A stretch of DNA of 59,459 nucleotides from a virus. Below the pieces are notes generated by a model. The model saw nothing but the letters and a program-made list of their open reading frames with translations, did not search any database and was not told the origin of the DNA. This document shows, piece by piece, positions 37,809 to 46,831 of this stretch (the stretch's first letter is position 1; every line of letters starts with the position of its first letter). The DNA lies in the IMG/VR virus record IMGVR_UViG_3300036766_001430, positions 1 through 59,459 of that record; one strand, given 5' to 3'. The translations under genes and the position numbers were made by a program.

Positions 37809-39382
37809 CGCCAGACCCACACGCCGTGCTTCACGTCTGCATTCACCTTCGCCTGCCCCTCGTTGACCTCGACTCGGATCGCCTCAAGCGCGGCATCGCG
37901 CTCAGCACGCGGGTACTCCCGTAGACCCAAGCTGGAAAACTTCTCCCGCGTCATATGCTCGAACGCACTATCGGTGTACTGCTCACGTGCGCACGTCCTG
38001 CCTTCCTCGTCGTACGTCTTACACTCGGCTTCTAGTTTTTTGGTCGAAAGTACAAGCATCAACGGAGGCGCTTTGTCGTGGTCCATATGCCGCCACTGGC
38101 TCACGACGTAGTGAATCCAAGCAGCCGGCCGAACTTCGAGCGCGAGGCACGCGGCAGCAAACGAAACGAGTCGCGCATGGTACTTGGTGCGCTGCGTCGG
38201 TTTGTTCTTCACCGCCCACACGGTTCGCTTGTCCTTCGGGAAGATGCGCTCACACGCGCCCACGTACCAATCGCGCACGAGTGCGGCGTGACGTTCGGGT
38301 GAATCGTCGGGGTTGAGGAGCGGCGCGTGGGGCACACGAACCACGAGGTGCTCGACGCTGAGCGATCGATACGATCGGGTGGGCGAGCGAGGCTCTGGTC
38401 TCTCGAAAGAAGATCGTGGGAGCCCGGCCGGCGCTTCGACGGCGGTATTCTCCGAAGGAGAATTAGACCCAGACGAGAGAAGAGAAAGAGATCTGAGATC
38501 GTCCCTCGTTTGATTACCAAGGGTCACCTCGTTTGATTCGACAACCCCTCGTTCGGTTTGCGGGCGCAAGTGCGCGGAACCACGAGACGCGCGAGACCTC
38601 GCGAGCGCGTCACCGAGGGGGTCGCGAGGGCCCCGATCTGCCGGTCCCCAGTCGCCTGCTCCGTGCCTGACCATGCCCTTGCCACTGCCCTTCGGCCGAC
38701 CCGAGCCGACGCGCTTGCCCCCGCGGTGCCCCGCGCCGGTGGCGACGGCGCGTTCCCACGCGAGCGCGAGCGGCGCAAACGACGCAGCGGGCACGCACGC
38801 CGCATCGAGCGACGTGCGCAAGATGCCGTACGCGCGGCGCCAGAACAGGCTTCGATCGCGAGAGTTGAGTTGCCATCCGAGCACTTCGAGCAACCCGACC
38901 TTGCGCAGTTTGCCCAACGCGCGCTCGATCGCGGCATGACCCGCGCGCACGCCGCGCGCCTTGAGCATCCTCGACATCCCGTCGATGCCTGCGAAGAGAG
39001 CACCGCGCGCCTCGACCAATGATCGCGACGTCTCACGCATGTCGGTGAGCAGCGCCCAGACGCCGAACGCCGTGGGCCCTAGCGCGGTCACGAGCGCGGC
39101 GTGGCGAACGACGAGCTGTCCCGCGTGCTCCGGGGCGCGCACCCCAGCTAGGAGCATCGACCGCGACGGCAGCCCGCGGCCCTTATCGGGCCGCAGGGCT
39201 TCACGGCCGGTGTCGTAGCGCTCGCCCTCCTGGAGAGGGCGCGGCCGGGGGTTCGAGGCAGGAGTAGCGACACGACTTTGACCGCGGGGCCCAAAGAGAG
39301 CGAGATCGAAGGGATCCGCAGTCGTGTCGCTGCTCATACCCGGAACAAGAGAAGCCGTAGACGAGTCCAGCATAGCTAACAC
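37805..39382 (-). CDS. putative replication initiator or helicase loader
   Basis: A 525-residue protein with a winged-helix region (residues about 115-180: AFGVWALLTDMRETSRSL, then AIERALGKLRKVGLLEVLG). The middle 120 residues are Arg/Gly/Pro/Ser-rich and disordered. The C-terminal 180 residues are helical (HYVVSQWRHMDHD, then REQYTDSAFEHM). Position between the UvsW-like helicase and DnaB fits an initiator or loader. The start could also be the Met at 39337. Function is inferred. Confidence 0.5.
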   Translation of the reverse strand: MLAMLDSSTASLVPGMSSDTTADPFDLALFGPRGQSRVATPASNPRPRPLQEGERYDTGREALRPDKGRGLPSRSMLLAGVRAPEHAGQLVVRHAALVTALGPTAFGVWALLTDMRETSRSLVEARGALFAGIDGMSRMLKARGVRAGHAAIERALGKLRKVGLLEVLGWQLNSRDRSLFWRRAYGILRTSLDAACVPAASFAPLALAWERAVATGAGHRGGKRVGSGRPKGSGKGMVRHGAGDWGPADRGPRDPLGDALARSRASRGSAHLRPQTERGVVESNEVTLGNQTRDDLRSLSLLSSGSNSPSENTAVEAPAGLPRSSFERPEPRSPTRSYRSLSVEHLVVRVPHAPLLNPDDSPERHAALVRDWYVGACERIFPKDKRTVWAVKNKPTQRTKYHARLVSFAAACLALEVRPAAWIHYVVSQWRHMDHDKAPPLMLVLSTKKLEAECKTYDEEGRTCAREQYTDSAFEHMTREKFSSLGLREYPRAERDAALEAIRVEVNEGQAKVNADVKHGVWVWR

Positions 39383-39501
39383 CGCTCCACCGTCCAGGGT
39401 TACGTTGTCGAGCGCGCGCGGTGGTCAAAAGCCCGCGCACGCTCCTTGCCCCCAGTCAGGGCTCCCCGCGGCGCATTGTTACGCGACGGGGGACGAGTCT
39501 T

Positions 39502-41004
39502 CTACTTGGCTGCTCCACTTTCGTCGAGGGGATAGTGCGCTTTCTTTTTGGGGAGCATCGCGGGCACCGTAAGTGCTTGATCGATCGTGATTGTGTGCCC
39601 TTCGGCAGCGTACGCACGCAGCCGATCGGCCGTGTGCTTCGCTAGCCACTTGCACCCCTTGTGCGCGAGCCCACGGCACCCGCAGCCCTTGTCCGCGATG
39701 TCCCATACCTCGAACGTCGTCTTGTCCTTCGTCGTTCGCATTCCGCGTCCGATGCGCTGGAGAGTCGCGATGACGCTCTTGCCCGCGCTCGCGACGACGA
39801 CAGAGCGCAAGTCTGGGATGTCGGTGCCCTCCTGGAAGATCACCGAGCACACCAGCACGTCGATGCGGCCGGCGATGAGGTCGCGCACCTTCGTGTCGCG
39901 TTGCACGCCTGCCGAGTCTCCCCAGACGAATGCCGTCTTGATGCCGGCGCGCCAGAGCGCCTTCTCCACGAGCTTGCCGTGCGAGATCTCCTTGACGAAG
40001 ACCAAGCACGGCTTCTCCGCGCGTGACGCGCAGTCGACCACGACCGCGTTGCGCACCTTCGACTTGACGACGCCTCTGCTGTACGCGCGGGCGAACGTCG
40101 TGTCGGTGCGCTGGTCCCCAAGGTCGTTCACGTCCACGATGGCCTCGTGCACCTCGACCATGCGGATGTGCGGCTTGGCGAGCACGCCTTCGTCGATGAG
40201 CTTCTCCGTCGCGAGCCGGTAGATCACCGGCCCCAACGCACCGACCGCGAGCAGTGAGCGCTTGTCCCCACGCGCGAGCGGCGTGCCCGAGAGACCCACG
40301 CGCCAGTACGCGCGAGGGGTCGCCATCGACACGCGGTAGAAGCTCGCAGCCGGGAGCACGTGGCACTCGTCCACGATGAGCCCTTCGGTGCGAGCGAGGA
40401 GCGCGAGCGCGCGAGGGTCGGCCTTCTCCAAGAGCCGCGACAACGTCTGGAACGTCGCGCAGACGAACGTGGCGTCGTCGGGAACGTTCCACACGCCCTC
40501 GCCGATGCGCCCGGTGGGTAGCTTGGTTCGCGTTTCGTAGCGGTCAGCCGCCTGCGTGCCGAGCGTCGTGCGGTGGACGAGGAAGAGCCACGTCACCGGG
40601 AAGCGCTGCGCGAGGGCCGCAGCCACCTCCGTCTTGCCCGAGCCCGTGGGCATCCAGAGGATGCCCCTGGTCTTGGCTTCGACCGCCGCCACGGCGTCGT
40701 GCTGGTAGTCACGCAGCCACGCGATGTCCGCGGTGAGGTCGGGCGGCACCGGCTCCACGCGCTTGTCGAGCACCTGGACGTTGAACCCTTCCTCCGTGCC
40801 CGCCTTGATCACCATCGGCATGAAGCCGGTGGGGAAGGTCTGCGCGAAGATGTTGAAGAGCCTGATGCGCCCGTCGGTGGCCCCCGCCTTGCGACGGTAG
40901 TGCGACGTGCTGTCCTCGAAGGCGAGGTACTCAGAGAGCCACGAGCGCTCATCGTCGCTGGCCTGGATGATGCGCGCGTGCAGGTTGCCCGTCTCGATGA
41001 TCAC
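39502..41004 (-). CDS. SF2 DNA helicase, T4 UvsW-like
   Basis: A 500-residue superfamily 2 helicase. Walker A WMPTGSGKTEVA, DEAH-box variant VDECHVL, VGLSGTPLARGD, then motif VI in QRIGRGMRT. The start is GTG 41004, with AAGGAG seven bases upstream. UvsW-like helicases act on branched DNA during late replication and recombination. The last 40 residues end with GCGCRGLAHKGCKWLA, a possible zinc site. Confidence 0.85.
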   Translation of the reverse strand: MIIETGNLHARIIQASDDERSWLSEYLAFEDSTSHYRRKAGATDGRIRLFNIFAQTFPTGFMPMVIKAGTEEGFNVQVLDKRVEPVPPDLTADIAWLRDYQHDAVAAVEAKTRGILWMPTGSGKTEVAAALAQRFPVTWLFLVHRTTLGTQAADRYETRTKLPTGRIGEGVWNVPDDATFVCATFQTLSRLLEKADPRALALLARTEGLIVDECHVLPAASFYRVSMATPRAYWRVGLSGTPLARGDKRSLLAVGALGPVIYRLATEKLIDEGVLAKPHIRMVEVHEAIVDVNDLGDQRTDTTFARAYSRGVVKSKVRNAVVVDCASRAEKPCLVFVKEISHGKLVEKALWRAGIKTAFVWGDSAGVQRDTKVRDLIAGRIDVLVCSVIFQEGTDIPDLRSVVVASAGKSVIATLQRIGRGMRTTKDKTTFEVWDIADKGCGCRGLAHKGCKWLAKHTADRLRAYAAEGHTITIDQALTVPAMLPKKKAHYPLDESGAAK

Positions 41005-41174
41005 GTGCGCTCCTTCAGAATGACTCGCTGGTCGTTGTAGAATGCAGCCAGATAGGTGCAGTACGAGCACCCCAGGTGCGTCGTGCCCATCCGGCTCCGC
41101 TCGCTGCATAGCGCGGCCATCGCGTCGAGTCGAAGGTGGTGCAGCCGCTCGCGTTCGAGCTGCGCCGCGGTCAC
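41001..41174 (-). CDS. small hypothetical protein with CxxC
   Basis: A 57-residue helical protein starting at GTG 41174 (GTGA overlap). It contains one CSYC pair in a tail motif, GTTHLGCSYCTYLAAFYN. Unknown function. Confidence 0.5.
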   Translation of the reverse strand: MTAAQLERERLHHLRLDAMAALCSERSRMGTTHLGCSYCTYLAAFYNDQRVILKERT

Positions 41175-41434
41175 GCTCCACCTCGCCGGTCGAGAGATGC
41201 ACGCCGACGTCGGCTGCTCCGACGTATCGCCCGGCCGTTGGGGCAGATGCAGGTCGCTCGAATGCCGCACGGTACACCGCGCGGGCTTAGCACGTGCGCG
41301 GTAGTGTCGACCCACCCGCTGTTACCGCAGAGACCGCAGAGCGGGATGGCTATGCCCATCGTGGCTTGCGGAACGAGCACCGTGAACTCTAGCCAGAGCG
41401 GCCTGCGCTTCTCGCGCACTTTGCGGGAGGTCAT
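41171..41434 (-). CDS. small zinc-ribbon protein
   Basis: An 87-residue protein with an LCGLCGNSGWVDT pair and GIRATCICPNGRA, a likely four-cysteine zinc ribbon, followed by a strongly basic tail rich in Arg and Ser. It probably binds nucleic acid. Start at 41434, ATGA overlap. Confidence 0.55.
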   Translation of the reverse strand: MTSRKVREKRRPLWLEFTVLVPQATMGIAIPLCGLCGNSGWVDTTAHVLSPRGVPCGIRATCICPNGRAIRRSSRRRRASLDRRGGA

Positions 41435-41565
41435 GCCGTCCTCCTGGAGCGACGGCGCTGCGTACGGATGGCGTGGAGGTTCGCCTTGATCATCAGCGCG
41501 ACGGACCTCCAGAGCAGAAGCCCCTCGCTGGTGGCTACGTACTTCGGGAGGACGCGCGCGGTCAT
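41431..41565 (-). CDS. 44-residue basic protein
   Basis: A short gene from 41565, ATGA overlaps on both sides (stop of the 41562 gene and start of the zinc-ribbon gene). Product contains EGLLLWRSVALMIKANL and a basic QRRRSRRT end. Unknown function; the overlap pattern is the evidence that it is real. Confidence 0.55.
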   Translation of the reverse strand: MTARVLPKYVATSEGLLLWRSVALMIKANLHAIRTQRRRSRRTA

Positions 41566-41984
41566 CGCGCACCTCCTTCGGCGAGGGGCAGGTAAAGGTA
41601 GCGCACGCCCTCAGACCACGCGTCGATGAGCGCGCGGGCGCTCTTGTCCCGGCGCTTGATGTCGTCATCGTCCGGTTTGCGGTCGGCTCGCACGACGAAG
41701 CCGCTCGCGCGCTCGCGCAGCAACGCCACGACGTGATCCGGGATGCTGACAATGCGCACAAACACGACCTTATCAACCGCGAACACCGCGGCACACAAGC
41801 ACTCGATGCGCGCGTTGTCGTGGTCGATCGCCTGCGACGCGACCGTCGTGAGTAGCTTGCACCGGATGCAGTCTGCATCCGTCGCGTGCGGGAGGTGATC
41901 GCCTGAGCGGTCGTACTCGCGGATGAGCGCGAGCACGCCGCTGACGAGGAGGTCGAGAGACGTGGAGCGTGATTCGTTGGTCAT
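41562..41984 (-). CDS. hypothetical protein
   Basis: A 140-residue helical protein (LDLLVSGVLALIREYDRSG, ADCIRCKLLTTVASQAIDH, DHVVALLRERASGF). Leader CCAAAGGACCAAGTACC contains a weak ribosome site. No family recognised. It begins a run of overlapping genes to its left. Confidence 0.55.
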   Translation of the reverse strand: MTNESRSTSLDLLVSGVLALIREYDRSGDHLPHATDADCIRCKLLTTVASQAIDHDNARIECLCAAVFAVDKVVFVRIVSIPDHVVALLRERASGFVVRADRKPDDDDIKRRDKSARALIDAWSEGVRYLYLPLAEGGAR

Positions 41985-42016
41985 GGTACTTGGTCCTTTG
42001 GTCGTGGAGAGGGTCG

Positions 42017-42274
42017 TCAGGTTTTTTTCTTCGGGGTCGGGCGCGCGTGCAGCGTGTCGGCCACCGCGCGCATCGGCGGGTTGTCCGCGTAGAACGTGAG
42101 GAGCGAGGCGATGAGGATGTAGAGCACCCTCCCCTCCTTCGTTCCGACGATGTCGCCGTCACCCGCCATGCGGTGGATCGTCTGGAGCGACTTGTTGAGC
42201 ACTTCGGCGACTCGCTTGGCCGGCGCGTAGCCTGCGGCGATCATGATGGGGTTGGTCTTGGTCGACACGTTCAT
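42017..42274 (-). CDS. small helix-turn-helix protein
   Basis: An 85-residue protein with an excisionase/MerR-like helix-turn-helix (YAPAKRVAEVLNKSLQTIHRM, then a wing GDGDIVGTKEGRVLYI). It may be a transcription regulator. Start at 42274, in ATGA overlap with the HNH gene stop. Confidence 0.6.
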   Translation of the reverse strand: MNVSTKTNPIMIAAGYAPAKRVAEVLNKSLQTIHRMAGDGDIVGTKEGRVLYILIASLLTFYADNPPMRAVADTLHARPTPKKKT

Positions 42275-42777
42275 TCTCCTTCGGTCCATCGCAGACCGCG
42301 GATGGTAAGCGAGATGGTTGTTTGCGAAACGCGTAGCTTGCGAGCGATGGCGTCCTGCGCCATCCCGCGGAGTGCGAGAGCGCGCGCCTGGTCGGCGGTC
42401 TTCGGTGTTAGCTTCGCGCTCGGGTTCGACGTGCCTGGCATGCGCCAGACGCGTCCGGTCGATCGGCGATCAAGCAGGTTCTCGCGACGCGTACCCCACA
42501 CCAGATTGGTGAGGCGGTTGTCGGCTCCGACGTCGTTGCGATGACGGCACTCCAGGCCCCTCGGGCAAGGTCCGACGAACGCTTCGAGCACGAGCCGGTG
42601 CACCTTCTCGACTCCGTCAGGGAGGGTGACCGTCACGTGCCCAGAGCGCTGCGTTCTGCCGACCATGATGCGTCCGGCGCGAGTGCCCTTGCCTGCCGTC
42701 GCTCGGCGAACGCGTCCGAGGTCTGAGACCTCGTATCGCGAATCACGCGGGCACGCACGCCATCGTTCGCGCTTCAC
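42271..42777 (-). CDS. NUMOD4/HNH-type homing endonuclease-like protein
   Basis: A 168-residue protein. N-terminal W-x-x-x-P-x-x-x-x-YEVSDLGRVR is the NUMOD4 signature; VHRLVLEAFVGP, CRHRNDVGADNRLTNL and GTRRENLLD form the HNH core; the end has a NUMOD-like helix-turn-helix (QARALALRGMAQDAIARKL). A free-standing HNH homing endonuclease inserted between the ParB-like gene and the HTH gene. The catalytic core looks intact. Confidence 0.82.
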   Translation of the reverse strand: MKRERWRACPRDSRYEVSDLGRVRRATAGKGTRAGRIMVGRTQRSGHVTVTLPDGVEKVHRLVLEAFVGPCPRGLECRHRNDVGADNRLTNLVWGTRRENLLDRRSTGRVWRMPGTSNPSAKLTPKTADQARALALRGMAQDAIARKLRVSQTTISLTIRGLRWTEGE

Positions 42778-43412
42778 TCACCCTCGATGAGCACGAGCAG
42801 AGCGGTGCCGAGCGAGCCCCCGGCGGCAGCACGACGAAGCCGGCGCTTCGCCTTCGCCATGTCGGCCTTCGTCTCGAAGGCGACCTCCAAGATGAACTCG
42901 GAGGGGGTCGGCCGCACGGCCGTCTCGTCACCGAGGTGCTGCCCCATGAGGTCGTCCGCATCGGGGTCGGTGTTGGCCGCGCGCAGCAGCGCGTTGACCT
43001 CGTCCTCGCTGTAGCCGGTGAGCAGCAGCTCCTCGTGCGTGTGCCCGGCGTTCACCATCTCGGCGAGCACTTCAGCGACGATGCCCAGGTCCAGCTCGCC
43101 ACGCAGGCGGTTCATGCTGATCCGAAGCATCTTCTCGTCCTCCAACGGATAGTCCGGTGGGAGGACGACGGCAGCGATCTCCACGCGCTCGGCAACGAGC
43201 GCGGCCTTCGAGCGGTGGTGCCCGTCCACGATGCGGAAGCGGCCGGGGGGCGCGCCGTTCGTCGCAACCAAGATCGGCTGCAGCTCCCCGAACCGTCCCA
43301 TCGCCTTCGCCAACGTGGCGACGTCCTTGTCCCCCATCACGTTGGGGTTGTTCTCGCAGGCGTCGAGTGCGTCGAGCGCAACGACCTGCTGAGTGGTCTC
43401 GTACCTTGTCAT
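42774..43412 (-). CDS. ParB-fold protein (second copy)
   Basis: A 212-residue ParB/sulfiredoxin-fold protein: LDACENNPNVMGDKDVATL, then VDGHHRSKAAL (ParB box) and YPLEDEKMLRISMNRLRGE. C-terminal 90 residues are helical, with a basic KAKRRLRRAA segment. It is a different subtype from the one in the modification cassette. Start at 43412 with AGGAG upstream and ATGA overlap with the sigma-like gene. Role unknown: DNA-binding or nucleotide-processing. Confidence 0.75.
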   Translation of the reverse strand: MTRYETTQQVVALDALDACENNPNVMGDKDVATLAKAMGRFGELQPILVATNGAPPGRFRIVDGHHRSKAALVAERVEIAAVVLPPDYPLEDEKMLRISMNRLRGELDLGIVAEVLAEMVNAGHTHEELLLTGYSEDEVNALLRAANTDPDADDLMGQHLGDETAVRPTPSEFILEVAFETKADMAKAKRRLRRAAAGGSLGTALLVLIEGE

Positions 43413-43963
43413 GTCTTCGTCTCCTCTGATAGAAGCCATAGAGCCTCATCGGACACGATGCTAGTGCGGAGTCTCGCTGATGCCGCGTAGACATCGCGCA
43501 GGGGCACGCCGGTCTCGCTCGCGATCTCGCGCGGCGTTCCTTCGCCGAGGAGCACGGGCAGCGCGAGCGCGTCCTGCTCCGCGACAGCGAGCGCGCGAGC
43601 CCGCACCCGCTCCGTCCAGCGCAGCTCATCGAGCAACGCTTCGGGAGTGGGCGTGGTGCATGGGAGCGATTCGTCGAGGTCTGCCCGACGCGAGACGCGC
43701 AAGCGCCACGGGTCGCTCATCCCCCCAGACACCGGCGATGACTCCTTCCAGAGCCAACGCCTCATCGAGAACGTCACCGCCCTCCAGACGTACCCGGCTT
43801 CGGGTACGCCCACGCGCGGCTCGAACGTACCGCGCGCGAGGATGGCCGCTTCCCACCCGGACTGCGCGAGGTCATCCCGGTCGGCCCACCAGCACCGGCG
43901 CGCGTAGCGGGCTGCTACGCGGCGCACGATGAGGTCCACCTGCGCGTCCGTTAGGCGCGTCAC
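43409..43963 (-). CDS. ECF-like sigma factor (putative)
   Basis: A 184-residue protein. Region 2: RRCWWADRDDLAQSGWEAAI, the typical D-D-L-x-Q core; region 4: GTPREIASETGVPLRDVYA with ASARLRTS, a helix-turn-helix. Spacing between the two is right for an extracytoplasmic-type sigma factor. It may direct host RNA polymerase to phage promoters. Start GTG 43963, GTGA overlap. Confidence 0.65.
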   Translation of the reverse strand: MTRLTDAQVDLIVRRVAARYARRCWWADRDDLAQSGWEAAILARGTFEPRVGVPEAGYVWRAVTFSMRRWLWKESSPVSGGMSDPWRLRVSRRADLDESLPCTTPTPEALLDELRWTERVRARALAVAEQDALALPVLLGEGTPREIASETGVPLRDVYAASARLRTSIVSDEALWLLSEETKT

Positions 43964-44475
43964 GGCTTCACCCAGAGCAAGCGCTCGACCAGCTTGACGA
44001 GGTCGGCCGGTGCCGCGTCGCGCGGTGGCGCGACGCGAGTGCCCGGCTTCTGGCAGGTGCGGATCACCGACCACTTGCCGTTCGGCAGCTTGTGGTTCAC
44101 GAGAGGGTGCTTGCATCGCACGTGGCACATCCCCGCAGGGGGCGGTTTGCCCGGCGAGACGCGTGCCTTGCGCAAGCCATCCTCGGCCTGCGCCGCGAGC
44201 CAGAGCAAGCGGCACTTCTCGTCGCGCTCGATGTCGCGTGCTCGGCGCGCTGCGTATTCGCCGGACAGGACGTCATCGAGCACGCTCAGCTCGCACGCCG
44301 CGCGTGACCCCGCGGCTCGCGCCTCGGCATCATCCGACCCCTTGGACTTGTAGAGGTCGCGCGCCGCGTCCAGCTCGATGCGGAGCGCGGGCAGCGCGGC
44401 GGTGTCGCCGCTCTGCTTGGCGGCGTCGATGATCTGGCGAGCTGCGTCGAACCACGCCTTGAGCGCGGGGTTCAT
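43960..44475 (-). CDS. hypothetical protein with Cys/His cluster
   Basis: A 171-residue protein. Helical N-terminal half (FDAARQIIDAAKQSGD, ALRIELDAARDLYKSKG), then a basic region and GMCHVRCKHPLVNHKLPNGKW with RTCQKPG, a probable zinc site. No family recognised. Overlaps both neighbours. Confidence 0.55.
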   Translation of the reverse strand: MNPALKAWFDAARQIIDAAKQSGDTAALPALRIELDAARDLYKSKGSDDAEARAAGSRAACELSVLDDVLSGEYAARRARDIERDEKCRLLWLAAQAEDGLRKARVSPGKPPPAGMCHVRCKHPLVNHKLPNGKWSVIRTCQKPGTRVAPPRDAAPADLVKLVERLLWVKP

Positions 44476-44882
44476 CGCGACACCGCCGGGCTCGTGTCGT
44501 GCACGGGGCACGGCTTCGTGTGCGGGCACGAGGGCGACTCACCGTGCTTCGTGATGAAGAGAATGCGCCCGCACGGCTCGGGTGCGTCGGGCTCCTCGGC
44601 ATCGAGACCGGGCTGGCCGACCGTGACCGCCCAGATGATCGCTTCCTCGATCGTCAGCGCATCGTCGATGATGCCCTGCTTCCTGCGCGGATCAGTCTCG
44701 TGGGAGCAGACCGAGTCGACCGACCCCACGCCAGGACCGGCGCTTAGGATGACGGCCACCCCGGTCGCGATGTCGATGGCCTCTTCCTCCGTCGCCGCAC
44801 CGATGTGGATGCGGCGCGTCTCGACCGGCGTGCCGGCTGCGCGCTCGAACGAGACGAGGACCGTGAACCGGCGCGCGCTCAT
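44472..44882 (-). CDS. hypothetical protein
   Basis: A 136-residue protein with an N-terminal ferredoxin-like strand pattern (RRFTVLVSFERAAG, ATEEEAIDIATGVAVILS), a middle helix and a final Cys-containing tail (SCPHTKPCPVHDTS). Overlaps the upstream stop by four bases. Confidence 0.55.
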   Translation of the reverse strand: MSARRFTVLVSFERAAGTPVETRRIHIGAATEEEAIDIATGVAVILSAGPGVGSVDSVCSHETDPRRKQGIIDDALTIEEAIIWAVTVGQPGLDAEEPDAPEPCGRILFITKHGESPSCPHTKPCPVHDTSPAVSR

Positions 44883-45745
44883 CGCGCACCGCCCGTCTTG
44901 AGCGCGGCGATGGCTGCGGCCTTCGTGTCGTACGTGCTCTGGATGAGCGCCGGTGCGCGCGCGATCATGTACGCGTGGAACTGCTGCACGTCCGCGCTGA
45001 GCAGCGACAGCGCGAAGTCGCGCTCGTCCAAGTCGGCCTGGGCGGTCTTGAGCAGGTCGCTCGCGAGGTCGGACGCGAGCACCTCAGCGACCATGCGCCA
45101 AGGGGACGAGTAGGTGTTGCGGTCGACCAGGCACGTTGCTCCGCGCTCGCGCAGCGCGACGCACACCAGGTCCATGGACGTGCCGTACGACGACACTTCG
45201 GCGAGGATGCGCGCGGCCCAGGTCGGGATGGTCTTGGCGTCCACCAGCATCTCCTTCGAGCCGCGCTTCTTCTTCGTGATCTGGACGACCTTCACGATCG
45301 CCTGCGGCACCTCCTGGCGCGTGGCCTCGTCGAACGTGTAGTCACGGCGCGTCGTGAGGAGTCGGCTCGTGGCCGAGATGCACCTCATCCCGTGCTGGTG
45401 ATGCCCGACGCCAGCGCGGCGCACCGTGCGCTCGCAGCGCGAGCAGCGGACGAGGACGCCGTTGAAGCCGAACGCGGCCTTCGTCGCGGCGACGAAGCGC
45501 GGCCGGGCAGCCTCGGTGAGCCGGATGATGTCGCGCTCCTCCAACGCGACCTTGCGGGACACGCCGACGGATTCGAGATGGCAGGTGGTCGGGCGGTTCG
45601 CCGTGCCCCAGCGATCGTTCTCGTTGACCGTGCCGTGCACGATGGCGGCCGAGTCGGACGTGTAGCAGGTGAACATCCCAGGTTGGCCGGGGATGGGGCG
45701 GCAGCTTTTGCAGCGTGAGAGACCTCGGTGCGAGTGTCGTGACAT
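44879..45745 (-). CDS. hypothetical protein with two zinc-like clusters
   Basis: A 288-residue protein. N-terminal CKSCRPIPG and a central VRCSRCERTVRRAGVGHHQHGMRC look like zinc sites. The rest is helical. Leader contains GGAGAAGAAACC before the start at 45745. Unknown function; the leader shares the CTTGGTTCGTGG element with other genes of this block. Confidence 0.55.
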   Translation of the reverse strand: MSRHSHRGLSRCKSCRPIPGQPGMFTCYTSDSAAIVHGTVNENDRWGTANRPTTCHLESVGVSRKVALEERDIIRLTEAARPRFVAATKAAFGFNGVLVRCSRCERTVRRAGVGHHQHGMRCISATSRLLTTRRDYTFDEATRQEVPQAIVKVVQITKKKRGSKEMLVDAKTIPTWAARILAEVSSYGTSMDLVCVALRERGATCLVDRNTYSSPWRMVAEVLASDLASDLLKTAQADLDERDFALSLLSADVQQFHAYMIARAPALIQSTYDTKAAAIAALKTGGAR

Positions 45746-45842
45746 TGGTTTCTTCTCCGTGGGTACTTGGTTCGTGGTTTTCGGTCGTGGGCTCTGCAGC
45801 TCCACGGCACGCGACCCCCGCAGGGAGCGCGTACCGTGCCGC

Positions 45843-46736
45843 TCAGGTCTTCATGTCGGGGGCTGCGGCGAGGAGCGCAGCAGCGATCGTCGCGCGCACG
45901 TCATCGAGCTTGTCGCGCAGGCCACCCAGGCGCGTGCCGAGGATGCCTTCGTACCGCGCGAGCTTGCTCTCCAGCTCCGTCGCGCGTCCCTCGTACCGCT
46001 TGCCGCTGAGCGCCTTGGCGCCCAGCTCGTTCTCGGTGATCTCCTTCTGCATCGTCGTCACCGCCTCGCTCGCTTCGACGGTGATCGCGTCGAGCACCGC
46101 TTCGATTGTCTCCTCGCAGCGCATCGCCGGGATGCGCTGGATGCGGTGGTTCGTCGCCGCGTGGATCGCTCGGCGCATCGCCTCCCAGACGGGCACCGCG
46201 TGGGGCGGTACGTAGTATGCGCCGCCCGTGTCCTTGAGCGAGACGGCGTCACACGAGTGGACCATCTTGGAGAGCCAGGTGCCCGCCTTGCTCGAAGAGA
46301 TCGTGTCGAGGTTCGCGAAGTACGAAGCGGTGATCGCCTCGACCAGCTTCTCGTCCGTGCTCGTGATGACCGGCCGGCCGGCGACATCGAGCTTGGCGAC
46401 CAGTCCCACGTCGTACGCCAGGTCATCGCCGGCTGCCGTCTCCTTGACCGAGCCCCAGCCCTTGCGCCCCTCCAGCGGGCGCAGCATCCGGCGCACCGAG
46501 CGCTCCACGTTGCGCCGCACCGCGGCCTTGAGCGCGGCGGCAGGCGTCTCGCTCTCGCAGAGCATCGCCTCATCGAGCGCTTCCGCCACCCAAGCCTCGC
46601 GCAGCTTGTCCAGGCTCATCTCCCCATCGAGGCGCCAGAGCGTGATCCGCCCAGCCGCGCCGTTGAGCGCGCTGTCGATCGCGATGAGCCCGTCCATGTC
46701 CGTCTTCGCCGCGGTGCCGTTGTTCGTCGTGTTCAT
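45843..46736 (-). CDS. hypothetical protein upstream of MoxR/VWA genes
   Basis: A 297-residue helical protein. KLREAWVAEALDEAML, GAYYVPPHAVPVWEAMRRAIH and a long C-terminal coiled coil (ESKLARYEGILGTRLGGL). It has the feel of the DUF6744 phage family that often accompanies MoxR-VWA pairs; this is from memory and not decisive. It lies next to the VWA gene on the same strand with its own leader. Confidence 0.55.
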   Translation of the reverse strand: MNTTNNGTAAKTDMDGLIAIDSALNGAAGRITLWRLDGEMSLDKLREAWVAEALDEAMLCESETPAAALKAAVRRNVERSVRRMLRPLEGRKGWGSVKETAAGDDLAYDVGLVAKLDVAGRPVITSTDEKLVEAITASYFANLDTISSSKAGTWLSKMVHSCDAVSLKDTGGAYYVPPHAVPVWEAMRRAIHAATNHRIQRIPAMRCEETIEAVLDAITVEASEAVTTMQKEITENELGAKALSGKRYEGRATELESKLARYEGILGTRLGGLRDKLDDVRATIAAALLAAAPDMKT

Positions 46737-46831
46737 GATCTTATCCGTTGTTTGTTGTTGTTCGTATCGTGCTCAGGCGCACGAGCCGCAGCGCGAAGGG
46801 CGAGCCCCTCGCATCGCGGCGGTCCTGCGTC

